Source: Rhynchopus sp. YZ270_cl-10 | Taxonomy: Eukaryota; Euglenozoa; Diplonemea; Diplonemida; Diplonemidae | DNA length: 64,000 nt | Assembly (NCBI GenBank): GCA_964035575.1 | Contig: OZ037930.1 | Coordinates: 682,001 to 746,000, forward strand | Direction of reading: 5' to 3' | Shown: positions 30,662 through 41,259 of the stretch, in pieces | Layout: each line of letters starts with the position of its first letter | How positions within the stretch are numbered: position 1 is the stretch's first letter | Translations under genes and position numbers: made by a program | The notes under the pieces: generated by a model | The model's database searches: none | Seen by the model: the letters and a program-made list of their open reading frames with translations, nothing else | What the model was told of the DNA's origin: nothing

Positions 30662-32624
30662 TTATGCAGTTATCGCCTGTCCACTTGCTTCTGGGTTTGG
30701 GACAAATGTTTCCTCAAGGGTGGATTTGAGGCGGCCGTTCTCTGTGGCAAGCGCTTTGACGGTTTCATTGAATTGGTCCTCTTTGGCTTTTATCTCCATT
30801 TGCAGGGATTCCACGACTTGGTTGGTTGCGGTGATTTGTGAGTTGAGGCGCGATTCGGTGTCGAGGGCGACACGAGAACGGACTTCGAGGTCGCGGCTGA
30901 GGGTCTGGATCTTCTCGCTGAGCGCCTGCTCGAGGGGTTTGGACTGTGTGTCGGTCTGCTCCCCGTCGCGACGATGAGGGATGAAGTGTTCATCGAGCTT
31001 CTTGCGCAGACGGCGGACCTCTTCGTCCTTTTCGCTTGCGATGCTCTCCAGCTCCCGCTCCTTCTCGACTAAGGCGCTTTGAAGCTGGAAGACTGTTGTC
31101 TTCAGGATGGCAACGTCGCTGGTCAGCTTCGCCTCAACGTCGGTGCTCTGGAGCTTTTTCTTGTCAAGGTCGCTTTGTGCCGCGCTCAGGCGTTGGTTTT
31201 TGTTGCTGAGCTCGTCGTTGAGTGCGGCGACCTCGTGAAGGCGGGTCTCCTTCTCCTTCTGGAACTTCATCTGCAGCTGTGAGATGATGGTGCGGTTGTT
31301 GCTGATCTGTGCGTTGAGGAAGGTGACCTTGTCGAAGTGGTCGCGGTCCTTCTTGCGCACGACGCTCTCGAGGTCTTCGATGCGGGTTAGGGCTACTTCC
31401 ATATCCGTCTGTAAGGGTGTGGTGTGGTGTGGTGTGGTGAATTGTTGTGCATCAATGTTTTGTGAAGACTTTGTGAGTTTTTGTTAATTTATGTGAGCCC
31501 CTTGTGAATTTTCCTGGGGAGAAAAAAAGACCCCAAATCACCCCAAATCATTTGTGTGTGCTTTTTTTTAAACTGCATACCTTCATCCTCTCAGTGCTCT
31601 CCTGTGTGTCGTGGGATTTCTGAGAATAGTCTTGTTGCTGCTGTTCGAGCTTCGCTTTGTATTTGCTGAGCTCGTGGTGCACGAAGCGGGCGTCAAATTT
31701 GACCTGCTCGAGTTTTTGTTTCGTTTCTGATAGGTCCCGCTCGACTTGACGGAGGGTGTCGTCCTTGTCTCGCCTGAGGGTTGAAGCTTCGTCCGTGAGC
31801 TGGCTTTGGTTGAGCTCGGCTTGGCTGAGCCGGGAGGAGAGTTCACGGGCCTTCTCGCGTTCGTCGTCGAGCTGCGCCTGGGCACGCTTTTTGTTGTCGT
31901 CCAGCTGGTTGTTCAACAGCTGCATCAACATGACATTCTTTTTGTCATCAGCCTCACGGTTCTCGATCACCTCCTGCAAGGTGCGATTCAACGCGACCGT
32001 CTTCTCCAGCTCCCTTTGGACGTTCTTGAGCTTGGAGTTCAGCTCTGTCGTTCGCTCCTCCTTCGCCACCTCCGCTAGCTGCGTCTTCTCATCCGACACC
32101 GCCAGCTGCCTTCGCAACGTCGCCGTCCGCCCTTCCAACTCCGACTCCAACTGCGATTTATCTGTCTCAAGAAGACTGATCCGGTCGCCCTGCTCTGTGG
32201 TCTTTGTCGTGAGGGTAAGCTGGCTATGCTGCAACTCTGATATTGTCCCCTTCGTCTCCGCCTGCAGTGAGGATAGATGGTCCTCCAGCTCCGCTTTGTA
32301 CTGCGAGAGCTGCAGAATCTCTGCCTCCAATTCGGAGCGGCCCTGGGCGAAGAGGCGGGTCTGGTCGTTGACCTGCTTGGAGAGCGCGAGGATGCATCGT
32401 TCCTTCTCGGCAAGGACGGCTGCAGCCTGCTCGCGCTTGAGCCGTTTGATCTCCTTCGACTCAAGGACGTCGCGCTGCTCGCACTCCAGCCGCTGCTTGT
32501 CCTCCGCCTCCCGCTCCATAAGAAGCAGCTCCTCTGCAGCAAGCCTATCATCCTCCTCCTTCAGCTGCCGTTCCAACTCCTCTTTGCCTTTCTTGCCTTT
32601 CTTCCCGCTGCTTTTTGACGTCAT
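30662..32624 (-). CDS. Coiled-coil protein, possibly flagellar (two exons)
   Basis: Exons 32624-31581 and 31408-30662 join across a 172-base intron with donor GTATGC and acceptor TTACAG, phase 0, giving 596 residues. A Lys/Gly/Ser-rich start (MTSKSSGKKGKKGKEELERQ) leads into near-continuous coiled coil. Across the junction the protein reads STERMK|TDMEVALTRIEDLE, and a conserved-looking stretch follows (HFDKVTFLNAQISNNRTIIS). The Lys-rich start and long coil resemble CFAP157- or BBOF1-like axonemal and basal-body proteins, but I cannot assign an orthologue. A TTTACAG lies 14 bases upstream of the ATG. Low-complexity coils make homology by eye weak. Confidence 0.8.
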
Positions 32625-33403
32625 TTTTTAGAGGGGATCTGTAAAGGTGAAATGAGTTAAAGAAAGTTTTGCAAACGTGTACTCGGAGATTTTGCGCAGC
32701 GGGTCCAAAAATGCTCGAGAGACTCGTTACTCTTTGATTGTTGCTCAAAAGGCTGAAAACGGGGAGAGGAAACTGTTTGTTGTTCGCTTCCACCAAAAAA
32801 AATATGTTACGATTTGTGGATTTTCACCTCTTTTAAAGAATTTCCGGCATCACACGAGAGAGTAAATTTGAACAAAGTTCTAAAGGGGCGAGGCTTTTTT
32901 GGAATTGGTGTTTTCTACTCAGGGAGGGAGGGGGAAGATGGGAGGGTGAATGTATGGTTGCATCCCCTCCCTAAAAAGGGTTGTAAGATGGAATGTGTCT
33001 AGTACACCTCACATCTTTTGAAAGGGTCACAGAACGAAAACCTAAACATAACGGATGACTCGTATACTAAAAGAAAGCAACGTAGAAAATAAAAAATAAA
33101 GTGAAGTTGGTGCTCCTGAAAACCCCATTTTGCGTACCTGTTGCGCACTTTGTGCACGAAAAGAAAAAAAAATACAGGAATACCCTATATTGCGTACTTG
33201 TTGCGTACTTAGTGCGTCGTTGTTGCGTACTTGGTATTTTTTTATTTCAGGAGCACCAGAAGTTATCAATGCAGGCACCTCCGACTGACCCACGTACGAT
33301 GCCAGCCATCCGGATGAAAGCACAAATAAAAGAGACACATGGTGCTCCTAACGATACCCCACATTGCGTACATTGTTGCGCACGTTGTCCACAAAAAAAA
33401 AAA

Positions 33404-33445
33404 GTGAAGTGAAGTAGTGCAAACGCCTCTGGGACGCAGACACTG
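33404..33445 (-). repeat. Short LINE 3'-tail copy
   Basis: GTGAAGTAGTGCAAACGCC then TCTGGGACGCAGACACTGG (plus strand) equals the final 40 bases of the LINE. It is bounded on both sides by A runs, consistent with insertion into a homopolymer. Confidence 0.7.
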
Positions 33446-33949
33446 GAAAAAAAAAATACAAGAATACCCTATATTGCGTACTTCTTGCGCACGTTGTGCG
33501 TAGTTGTTGCGTACTTCGTTTTTTTTTTTGGATTTCTGGTGCACCAACAGAGAGAAAAGTTTGGTAAAGATAACCCTCACTAAAAATTGAACAGATTTTT
33601 CTTCCCCCCTTTCTCTACAGGTTCTCCTACTCGTTTGAAAGGGGGAAATAAAAGGGGGTTGAAACGTGCTAAAATGCAGCTCAGTCGAGCTCATGCAAAG
33701 GGTGAGACGTGAGTGCTCCGTACCATAAGAAAACGGAGGGGCGGTTCACAACCGCTCGGCGATCCACGCGACCTCTTTAAAAAGTATGGTTATTTATGCA
33801 CCTCCGTGAATGACCCCCAAAAAAGGGGGGGCAGAAGTTGGCCCTCTCCACAACTTCTCAGCAGCTTTACTTAATCGCATAGGGAAGGGGGAGTTGTGAC
33901 TGACCACGTGGATGGATACTGTAGATACTAAGTCGCGCAAAAGAAAAAG

Positions 33950-34060
33950 CCACCTGATTTTGCCTGAAATTTTGGTGGGGTTTTGGTGATGATTAAGAGT
34001 GGTGTTAATACCACTAAACTCCACTAAAAACTCTACCAAATTTCAGGAAAAATCAGGTGG
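33950..34060. mobile_element. Inverted-repeat MITE-like element
   Basis: CCACCTGATTTTGCCTGAAA and its near reverse complement bound a 111-base element whose interior is also palindromic (GGTGTTAATACC at the centre). A relative with the same ends and centre style (GGTATTTAAACACC) is at 59360-59442. Confidence 0.65.
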
Positions 34061-34536
34061 AAAAGTTTATGAGATATGAACCTAAGCCTCTTTTGTGATT
34101 TAGTCTGACTAGATTACTTAATGTTTTGAACATTGGTTATTCATCAATCTTGTGCTTTAGTCACCGCAAATGTTGTCCAAAAATGAGACAGAGAAAGAGA
34201 GAGAGGGTAAAAAGCTTTCGTAAAGTCTTGGGAAATAGAGAGGACTTGAGTCTCTCGGACTAATGATTTTTTTGTTTGTTTTTTTTTTTCTTCGTTGTAT
34301 CAACTCACCCGAAGATGGGGTTCTTGTACACACAAAGTCGCCTGAAAAGCGCTAATGGTTGTATTTGCTTGGCAGGGTGTCTATTATTGCTCAACCTAAG
34401 CCTCTCAACAAAAAGTAAACAAGAAAAAATCCTGTTGGTTTGCTTTGCACTACCCAGCGCAAGTCTACCATTCTCAAGAACCAACCCCCCTCCACATCTA
34501 CTAAGTCTGGCTTTTGTTTTTGTTTTTTTTTTTTCT

Positions 34537-34655
34537 TGATAAATTGTTGGAGTAGTGTAGTTGCCACAGATGTGCAATCTCCACTTTCCAAAAAGTTTTG
34601 TTGGTTTTTTGAAAACTTGGTTGTATTAGTGTAGACACCCGAGGATGAACTCCAC
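34537..34655 (+). repeat. Paired GTGTAG-box elements, copy 2
   Basis: First element GATAAATTGTTGGAGTAG, TGTAGTTGCC, GTGCAATCTCCAC; the central GTGTTGCCACAG seen at 14501 is shortened. After a T-rich gap the second element GAAAACTTGGTTGTATTAG, TGTAGACACCCGAGG, AACTCCAC follows, in the same order and spacing as at 14501-14632. Confidence 0.65.
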
Positions 34656-35709
34656 TACCGTTTTTTTTTTTTGTATTGACAACGCTCCCATTGTTGTACA
34701 CCCCCCCCTTTCTTCCCCCCCGCATAAATCATCTCCCCCAACCTACCCCTTAATGCCCTAGCTGTGCTGCGTATGCTCTGATAGATATTCACAGAATCCA
34801 TCAAAATCATATTTGTTGTATTATCCACATTGCACAATACAGCATCCACAGAACACCATGTATCGCCCCCTCCCTCCCCCTCCCCTTCCTCCCCCCTCCT
34901 AAGGCTCTATGTTAAATGTATTTTCAAATGATTGTTTTTTTTTTGTTGAGATATTTCCAGGGCGTTCGCTATCGCCATCGTTTTTTCCTGATCGTGGCGA
35001 AATGCCAAAAAACCCGAAATTTTTGCTTTTTTACTAGTGCTTAAAATAGGTCAAAAAAAAATTTTTCCGCCGGAGAGAAGCTAGTTCGTGGGGGGTGAAT
35101 CCCTGGTGCTGAGTGATCAAAAAAAATTGCGATTTGCGCGTGATCCCTTCCCCAGGACTAAAACCAGCAAAACGATGGAGAATTTCATCAATCCCCCCTC
35201 ACTGAGGGTTCTCTTTGTGCTGTTTAATCGAACAGATGTACAAGAGAGAAGCATCCGTCATATGAGACTTCATCCTTATTTTGATTATTTTCAATAAACT
35301 AACCCGTCTCTCTGCCTCCACCAAGGTTGAAGATAGAGTTGACACGAGTAGTGACACCTTCTATAACAGGGGGTACGGGACACCTTCAGCTGACTGCAGG
35401 ATTGAGGAGCGAGCGGGAGTGCTGGGGAAACTTCCTCTCACGGCAGGCGGGTTTGCGGATGATTTTGAGTACAGTGGACACCCCCTCTGTGACCCCCCCT
35501 CCGGGGGGGTCGACAGGGTGGTGGGGAGAAATCTCTCTCTCTTTTTTTTTTTTTTCCTCCCTTTTTTTTTTTTTATTTATTTATTTATACAGGGTTTCGC
35601 CCCGGTGGGGCGAAGCCCTGGGGCGAAATAAAATGTCATTTTTTCAGGAAAAGATTTTTTTAACGAAAAAAAATATTTTTCGCCCCGGGGCGAACGCCCT
35701 GGATATTTC

Positions 35710-38388
35710 CTAAACATCAGCTCCCTCCAGCTTTGTGTATCCGCCTGTTGTTGCGTTTAGTGGTGAGATCGGATCGGAGCTGCTGTTCAGCGCTGCACTC
35801 CCACTCCCGCTAGACCCGTTCCCACTGCCGCCGGGGCCTCCGATGTTTGGGGTGTTTGCGCTACTCCCGCTGCTGGGCCCAGGGCGAGCCCCACGACCCA
35901 TGCCTCGCAGAGGAGGGGCAGAGGACGTATTAAAGCTTGAACCCAACGCACTGCTGCCAGACCCTCTACTGTCGTTCCTCCTCTTCAGTCTGAACCGCCT
36001 GCGTGTAGTACTACTGCTCTCCTCTTCCTCCTGCTCTCTATGCAATCCTTCCAATGCCGCAATCAACACCGACGAATCCGCACCACTTGGTAACCCTCCA
36101 CTGGTACTCGGCCTATCCACATACGACCCAGACCCAGACCCAGACGCACTGCTTCTTGGATGCAACGGAGGAGGCTGCAACTGTCTATCCGAAATGGTGG
36201 AAGATCTCGGTTGACTAGGAGACAACGACTCTGCGATAGTACGGTTGTACCGTGAATTGACATGAGCAGAAGGGGAGAACGGGCTGTTCTCTGCGCCAGG
36301 GTGGTGGGTGCCTAAGGTGTTGTATGTGTCCATCAGACGCACGCTCTCGTGGTCGTATGGATTGAAGTCTGGAGGATAATAGGGTGTCTGTGTGTTGAGA
36401 GGGGATGCTCCATAAGGGGACTGTCTCTGGCTTTGTCCGTGGAGCTGGCGTTGGTATTGTTGAGGTGTCATGCCTGCGGCAAGTGCGCGCGCCTCTTCGT
36501 CTCGTAGTTCTGCATCTTCGGCAACTTGGTTAGCTTCTTCGTCAAGGCGTGCCTGAGTATGCGCAAGTGGACGTCTTTTATGTGCCGCCATTTGCTTCAG
36601 TTTGTGATACTGAAACGAACAGTCACTGCAAAGATATCCACAGGTATTGCACATCTCTGACGCAGGCACATCGGTACATTCCTCACAGGGCCCATGAAAC
36701 TGCAGGGTCACATCCTTCTCCCCTTGCCAGATCGCGAAGTTCTGCAGCACGGTCTCCTTCTCTGAGAACACCAGCGGGGGTGCGGTGATTTCTTGATCCC
36801 TCCGTTCCAACCGTCTGTACCTCCCTGACTCACGATCTTGCACTTTGATACGCAACAGCATATCGTGGTCGAGGAGGTCCCCGAGGGAGGCAAGAATGGT
36901 GAAAGGGGGGAGGACTACGGGGACCATCAAAAAGAAGACAAAGAACGAGGGGATGAAGCAGACGACAACAAGGAGCGGACCAAGGGGCTTGACAGCACCA
37001 AGACGGTAGGTGAAGTTGACGGCGGCGGTGGCAAGGAAGAACACTTGGTAGAGAAGCATAATCTGCATGAGGAAGATCGTGCGGCCGGGGCGCTCCTGCC
37101 AGAAGTAGGTCTTCTGGACGCGGCGTGGCTTCGACAGGTTCTTAAAGCGCATGTGAAGAACCTCAGACGTGAATTTGCGATACTCATTCCTAATCTTGAA
37201 AAACGTAATGACAAGAACAAGAAGCGGCCCAAACCCAACGAATAACACCCACAGACCCACCGTTGCAAGCTCATTGTCGGAAACCTGTTTGCAAGGAGGC
37301 AATTCAAGGAGAGGGAGGGGAGGAGAGGGGAGGAGAGGAGGGGAAATATGCCTTAACTCTGGGGGTGAAGTTGTTCACCAGGATTGTGCGGGTTTCTCGG
37401 CCCTTTTTCGGGTATTTTCGGATCGGGGAATTTTTCCGCTTTAAAATTGCACCTTTTTAACTTTTTACTGCCAAACTAAGGGATGCAAATGCTTGCACCG
37501 CAGACTGTATGCTACTTTTTTTTGATAAATTGTGAGTAGTGTAGTTGCCTCGGGTTGTGTTGCCACAGTTTGTGCAAATCTCCACTGTCAACTTTTTATT
37601 TGGCCATATCCTTCTCACTCCAATAAATTTTGTGGGGGGGGGGGGGGGGGGGAATATACCTGCAGGGTTATGTACGTAACCACCGCAGCGACCGCACAGA
37701 GACACGCGAGAAGCGCCCAGCTTGACGAATGGAGGTCGAGGAAGGCAAGCATGTATTTACGCTGCATCTTCTTCATGTAGCGGGAGAAGGGTACGTCGGC
37801 GAAGGGTCCGGGGAGGTTGTGTCGGAAGAAGAGGACGCATGCGAGCATTCGTTGGCCGTTGGGGTTTGCTTTGAGATACTGTTGTAAGAAAGCGGCTTTG
37901 GAGTCAAAGTCAAGTGACGGATCGCTTTCGATTTCGTCGATCTTGTGTTCAAACCTTGACCACCTCGACCACGCGTACTCCACAGTGAAGAACAAGGACG
38001 ACACCAAAAAAATGAAAAAAATCGCCATCACAAAAATCACAAAATGCACATAATGGAACAACGGTGCGTCAATCACTGCTGTCCCACCCATATTCTCAAA
38101 GACAACTAATACTGCGGAAATCCCACCAAGAATCATGATTTCTTGGGTAATATGGTGCACAATAGACTTGCCTGAGTCGCTCACTACAACCACGCCAAGA
38201 CGGTGGACTACCAATTCAAACAGAATGGTGATGCCGAACACAATGAAATACATCCCCATCACGTCCCAGTGCTTCCTATCGATCTCTGAGCCTAACTTAA
38301 AAATCGACGTCCCAGCCGCCTCAACGGAACCTACATCACACAGCACCAAACACAACGCCAGCTGTCGCCACACTGTATTGTACTCCAT
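35710..38388 (-). CDS. MLO-like seven-helix membrane protein with B-box-like zinc motif (two exons)
   Basis: Exons 38388-37660 and 37284-35710 join across a 375-base intron (donor GTATAT, acceptor AAACAG, phase 0) into 767 residues. The first exon has a signal-like start, a helix near 45-65, FELVVHRLG, HHITQEIMILGGISAVLV and a further helix, as in plant MLO (FEKxLH, ELMLLGFISLLL). The second exon begins with a helix, then TYFWQERPGRTIFLMQIMLL, matching the MLO FWFxxPxxxLxLIHxxLFQ signature, and two more helices. After the membrane domain a Cys/His block (CEECTDVPASEMCNTCGYLC, then CSFQYHKLKQMAAHKRRPL) resembles a B-box. The remaining 300 residues are low complexity. MLO proteins are Ca2+-linked membrane proteins; the B-box fusion is unusual. 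Confidence 0.82.
37521..37593 (+). repeat. GTGTAG-box element inside an intron
   Basis: GATAAATTGTGAGTAGTG, GTTGCCTCGGG, GTGTTGCCACAG, TGCAAATCTCCACTG. It lies inside the MLO-like gene's intron, antisense to the gene, showing that the family also enters transcribed DNA. Confidence 0.7.
37634..37652 (+). repeat. G homopolymer next to a splice donor
   Basis: About 19 G on the plus strand, hence poly-C starting seven bases after the MLO-like gene's 5' splice site (37659) on the transcribed strand. Confidence 0.85.
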
Positions 38389-39110
38389 TTTTCTTTGAGA
38401 ACGGGAAAAGGGTGGGGGAAAGGGGAGGGGTAATAATAGAGAGATTTGTTCGAAGATATGGGTTTAATGGTATTCTTTTTTTACGTATTTTACGGCATGT
38501 TGGAGGGATGAGGGGGGAGAGTGGCTGTTTTGTGTATAGTTCTGTGCAGAGAGAGAGGTGGGCTGTTTGTTAAAAATTGATGTTCAGAAAAAAAAGAAAT
38601 TCCCCAGTGTTAGCGGATGGGGCTGGCTTTTCCACATCGTAGTTCCCCACGTAGCGTAATGCTGGGAAAGAACCCCCAACCCAAAAGCCTGTTCAGCTCA
38701 GGAAGTCATGATCCTGAGTTCTAGTGATCCCGTTCGTTGACTTGAGAGAGGAAGCGGGAGGAAGACGTACCAGCGGTTTCCGCGAAACTTTGCGTTGAAC
38801 AGGGGAGGGTGGGTCACGGGGATTGCACGGGGGGTACACGTTGTCAAAAATTTCAAAAAAAAAAAAAATAGTGGAGTTCATCTTCGGGTGTCTACACTAA
38901 AACAACCAAGTTTTCAAAAAAAAAAAATCACTTTTGTTGTGTCGACAATCGCCGAGTAATCCCACCAGGTGGGAGAATTCTGGTCTGTACTCAAATGTTG
39001 GCCCTTTTTTTTGTTTTCTGAGAATTTTTTCTCGGGGATGGAGAGATTTTTCCTTTTTCTTTTTCAAAAAATTACTCCACCCCCACCCCAAGCCCCCCTG
39101 CACCCTCTCT
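38389..39110. other. Intergenic, one GTGTAG-box (minus)
   Basis: No gene is supported. A GTGTAG-box element sits in minus orientation at 38871-38917 (GTGGAG, GTGTCTACACTA, CAACCAAGTTTTC), bounded by A runs. A segment GTGTCGACAATCGCCGAGTAATC with GGTGGGAGAATTC (38938-39000) repeats 15091-15155. Confidence 0.5.
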
Positions 39111-39521
39111 TCATAGACTCATAATCCCACCGGAGATGTTCGCGACGTGCGTTTTCCCTACGGCACGCAGACACTCCGCGATGTGTTGGCTGCGCATGCC
39201 CGCCTTGCAGAGGACTAGACACGCGGTGTCCTCGCTGGTGCCGAGTTCCTGGGGGAAGTTCATATCTTCCAACGCTTTGGTGGCGTCGGCCTGGGAGATT
39301 GCATGCTTGACGTCGGGCATTGAGATGTACAGCACCTCGGGGTGGCTCAGTGACTGCATCTCCCACTCCTCCGGCTGGCGCACGTCCAGTATCCGCACCT
39401 TCTGCCCCGGGTCCTCTGCCATGCTCAAGGCATCCGCCAAAGGGATCTGTGGAATCTCACCACCCCAGTTCACAGCAGGCCCACCCTTCCTGCAGCACGT
39501 AACCAAACACCTTCGGAGCAT
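39111..39521 (-). CDS. Single-domain rhodanese-like protein
   Basis: 136 residues. The rhodanese fold is marked by ILDVRQPEEWEMQSLSHPEVLYISMPD, the substrate-binding loop LVLCKAGMRS (catalytic Cys and the Arg five residues on) and HVANISGG. It would transfer sulfane sulfur or act as a redox/persulfide protein. The first dozen residues (MLRRCLVTCCRKG) are basic and Cys-rich, which may be a short mitochondrial presequence. The protein stops directly after SGG-IMSL, where most rhodaneses have another 8-15 residues (GGxxAW), so the final helix is short; no splice donor that would extend it is seen. A long C/T tract and CCCTGACAG end 16 bases before the ATG. Confidence 0.88.
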   Translation of the reverse strand: MLRRCLVTCCRKGGPAVNWGGEIPQIPLADALSMAEDPGQKVRILDVRQPEEWEMQSLSHPEVLYISMPDVKHAISQADATKALEDMNFPQELGTSEDTACLVLCKAGMRSQHIAECLRAVGKTHVANISGGIMSL

Positions 39522-40091
39522 TGCTAAATTTGGTTGTCTGTCAGGGACAAAAATAGGGGGGGAGGAGGAAGAGGAGGAGGGGGAGGGAGGGGGAGGGTGC
39601 GGGAAAGAAGGGGGAGGGTGTGCTTGTGGGAGTATGAAATGGGAAAAGTGTGGTCAAATGCGCATGGTGTGGGGCAATGCGCCTTGAGTGGAAAATAACA
39701 GCAAAAACAGCAAAACAAAAGAAACAAGGAAACAAAAGAGAAGGCAAGACAAGACACAGAGCAAAGCGGGTCATCCCGCGCCCGTGTGTTGTCAGTTGTC
39801 TCTCCTGTCGTGCAGGTGTGTACCACAGGCAAGACTCGCGTGGTCGAAACACAACACTGCAGAAAATGCAATAAAAGAGAAAGTATTTGACAGATAAATG
39901 ATGACACGGACACCATATCTGGATACTGATAATGGTGTGGCTGAAAAAGGCAAAAAAAACGCACCCTGACAAAGTCCTGACAAAGTTATCCTTCTTTAGA
40001 CTCAGCCACACCATATAAGCTATTGAATAAATCACAGTTTGGGTTGAAGATGAACAATAGAGCTGGCGCCAGCAAGATCAGAACAGCTCAC
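39522..40091. other. Intergenic
   Basis: Holds a pyrimidine tract upstream of the rhodanese gene (minus-strand sense, about 39540-39620) and the GGTGTGGCTGA element at 39934-40012. No gene is supported. Confidence 0.5.
39934..40012. mobile_element. GGTGTGGCTGA inverted-repeat element, copy 1
   Basis: Begins GGTGTGGCTGA and ends TCAGCCACACC, 79 bases, with no coding content. Related elements lie at 46083-46204 and 58669-58748, and a single end (GGTGTGGCTGA) at about 61345 inside the cyclin gene's third intron. Confidence 0.65.
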
Positions 40092-40877
40092 CTACTTTGT
40101 GGACTTGCCAGACTTACCAGTGATGAGGTGCTCGTGGCAGCAGGCAGGGCAGTTCGTCCCTCCGTTGTTGGGGTCGCATGAGTCGTCCGTGTCATCACGG
40201 CACATGTGCAGGAAGTTTCCGTGGTTAAGAACGGAGCACTCGCCCAGATAGTAGTCCGTTGCGTACACGTCGTACTGGTCGCACGCCGGCATGCCGTAGC
40301 ACACAAACAGGTCCTCGCACGTCGGTGCGTTGTCGCACACTGGCGCAACCCCGCCCACGCTCTGCAGACACATCAGGTCACCGTTGTCGCAGAAGCAGCG
40401 CTGGCACTCGTGTGGGCCTTCGTTCATCCCCGACCACCCGTGTGCAACAGACGTCCCGCACTGCAGTGCACAGCCCATCTTCGCCGCACACGCTGTCGGT
40501 GCAGTGCATGTGTTCTGTGTGCACGACAGCACACCGTGTGCACACGTGCACGTGTTGCAGTTGTTCGACCCCATGTCGCTTCCACTCCAGCCGTGCGGCA
40601 CCACCTCATCCGGGCACGCAAGCGTGCACGTCGCACCACACGCAGCACCAGGCAGGTTGCACGGGGGCAGCACTCCACCCACCCCACTCAGACACATCAA
40701 GTCCCCGTTGTCGCAGATGCACCGGTGGCAGCCACTTGGGCCCTCGTCGCTTCCGCTCCAACCATGCGGCACACCCGTCCCACATGCAAGCCTGCACCCC
40801 ATGGAAAGCGCAGGGGTACTGTGCTGTGCCACCACTGTGGCACAGAGAGACGCAAGACACAGCAGGGCTGCCTTCAT
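40092..40877 (-). CDS. Secreted Cys-rich repeat protein (pacifastin/VWC-like)
   Basis: 261 residues with a clean signal peptide (MKAALLCLASLCATVVA). Three tandem modules of about 50 residues follow, each with HGWSGSDEGPxxC, CxCDNGDLMC and spaced CxxxC pairs (starting near 37, 91 and 142). The middle module reads VPHGWSGSDMGSNNCNTCTC. The CNxCxCxxGxLxCT pattern is that of pacifastin inhibitors and short VWC modules; the GWSGxDxGxNxC lead-in occurs in many secreted proteins of marine protists and algae. A fourth, different Cys-rich region (about 185-250) ends in a Lys/Ser tail. A protease-inhibitor or matrix role is possible but not shown. No membrane anchor. Confidence 0.82.
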   Translation of the reverse strand: MKAALLCLASLCATVVAQHSTPALSMGCRLACGTGVPHGWSGSDEGPSGCHRCICDNGDLMCLSGVGGVLPPCNLPGAACGATCTLACPDEVVPHGWSGSDMGSNNCNTCTCAHGVLSCTQNTCTAPTACAAKMGCALQCGTSVAHGWSGMNEGPHECQRCFCDNGDLMCLQSVGGVAPVCDNAPTCEDLFVCYGMPACDQYDVYATDYYLGECSVLNHGNFLHMCRDDTDDSCDPNNGGTNCPACCHEHLITGKSGKSTK

Positions 40878-41259
40878 TGTGTGGTGGTGTTTTGGTTTTA
40901 AGAAGATATCTGTGTGGATAGTGTCAAGAATGTTTGAAAGACTTAGAGGTAATTATACCCTACGTACCATGAGGCACAACGGACGAGATGGAGACTAAGC
41001 AGTGTTCTAGTGTGAGTAGCAAAAGAGGGAGAGGTGGTGTTGCTTTTGTGGCACATAACGTACTGTCCTTTTTTTTCTCCCCCGCTTCTTCGATACAAAC
41101 CTTCCTGTGGCTTACCGCCAAGTTCTGCATTAGTACCTAACCTAAACATCTGCCTCAAACACGCACGGGTGGCAAGAGAAGTGAAGGCGGAGTTCTTGTG
41201 CACGCATTGATGTCACCAGCACCGAACCCTCAAACCTTGCCGTTGCCTCAGAGACACTT
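40878..41259. other. Intergenic, duplicated block
   Basis: From about 40913 it carries GTGGATAGTGT, GAAAGACTTAGAGG, TAATTATACCCTACGTACCA, GAGATGGAGACTAAGCAGTG. The same series occurs at about 45893-46030, directly upstream of paralogue 3, marking a recombination join. Confidence 0.6.

Larger units (their letters stand above)
32625..35709. other. Intergenic, repeat-rich
   Basis: No gene is supported. Contents: three GCGTAC/TTGTTGCGTACTT stretches (33134-33235, 33365-33395, 33475-33520), LINE tail (33404-33445), GCAGCTCAGTCGAGC element (33672-33735), inverted-repeat element (33950-34060), AAGCC element (34077-34105), paired GTGTAG boxes (34537-34655) and T runs. GCCCCGGGGCG palindromes flank 35595-35690. 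Confidence 0.5.

Noticed and set aside
35281-35713. Two overlapping plus-strand ORFs of 116 and 128 codons
   Set aside because: They overlap the end of the MLO-like gene and a T-run region; no recognisable features.
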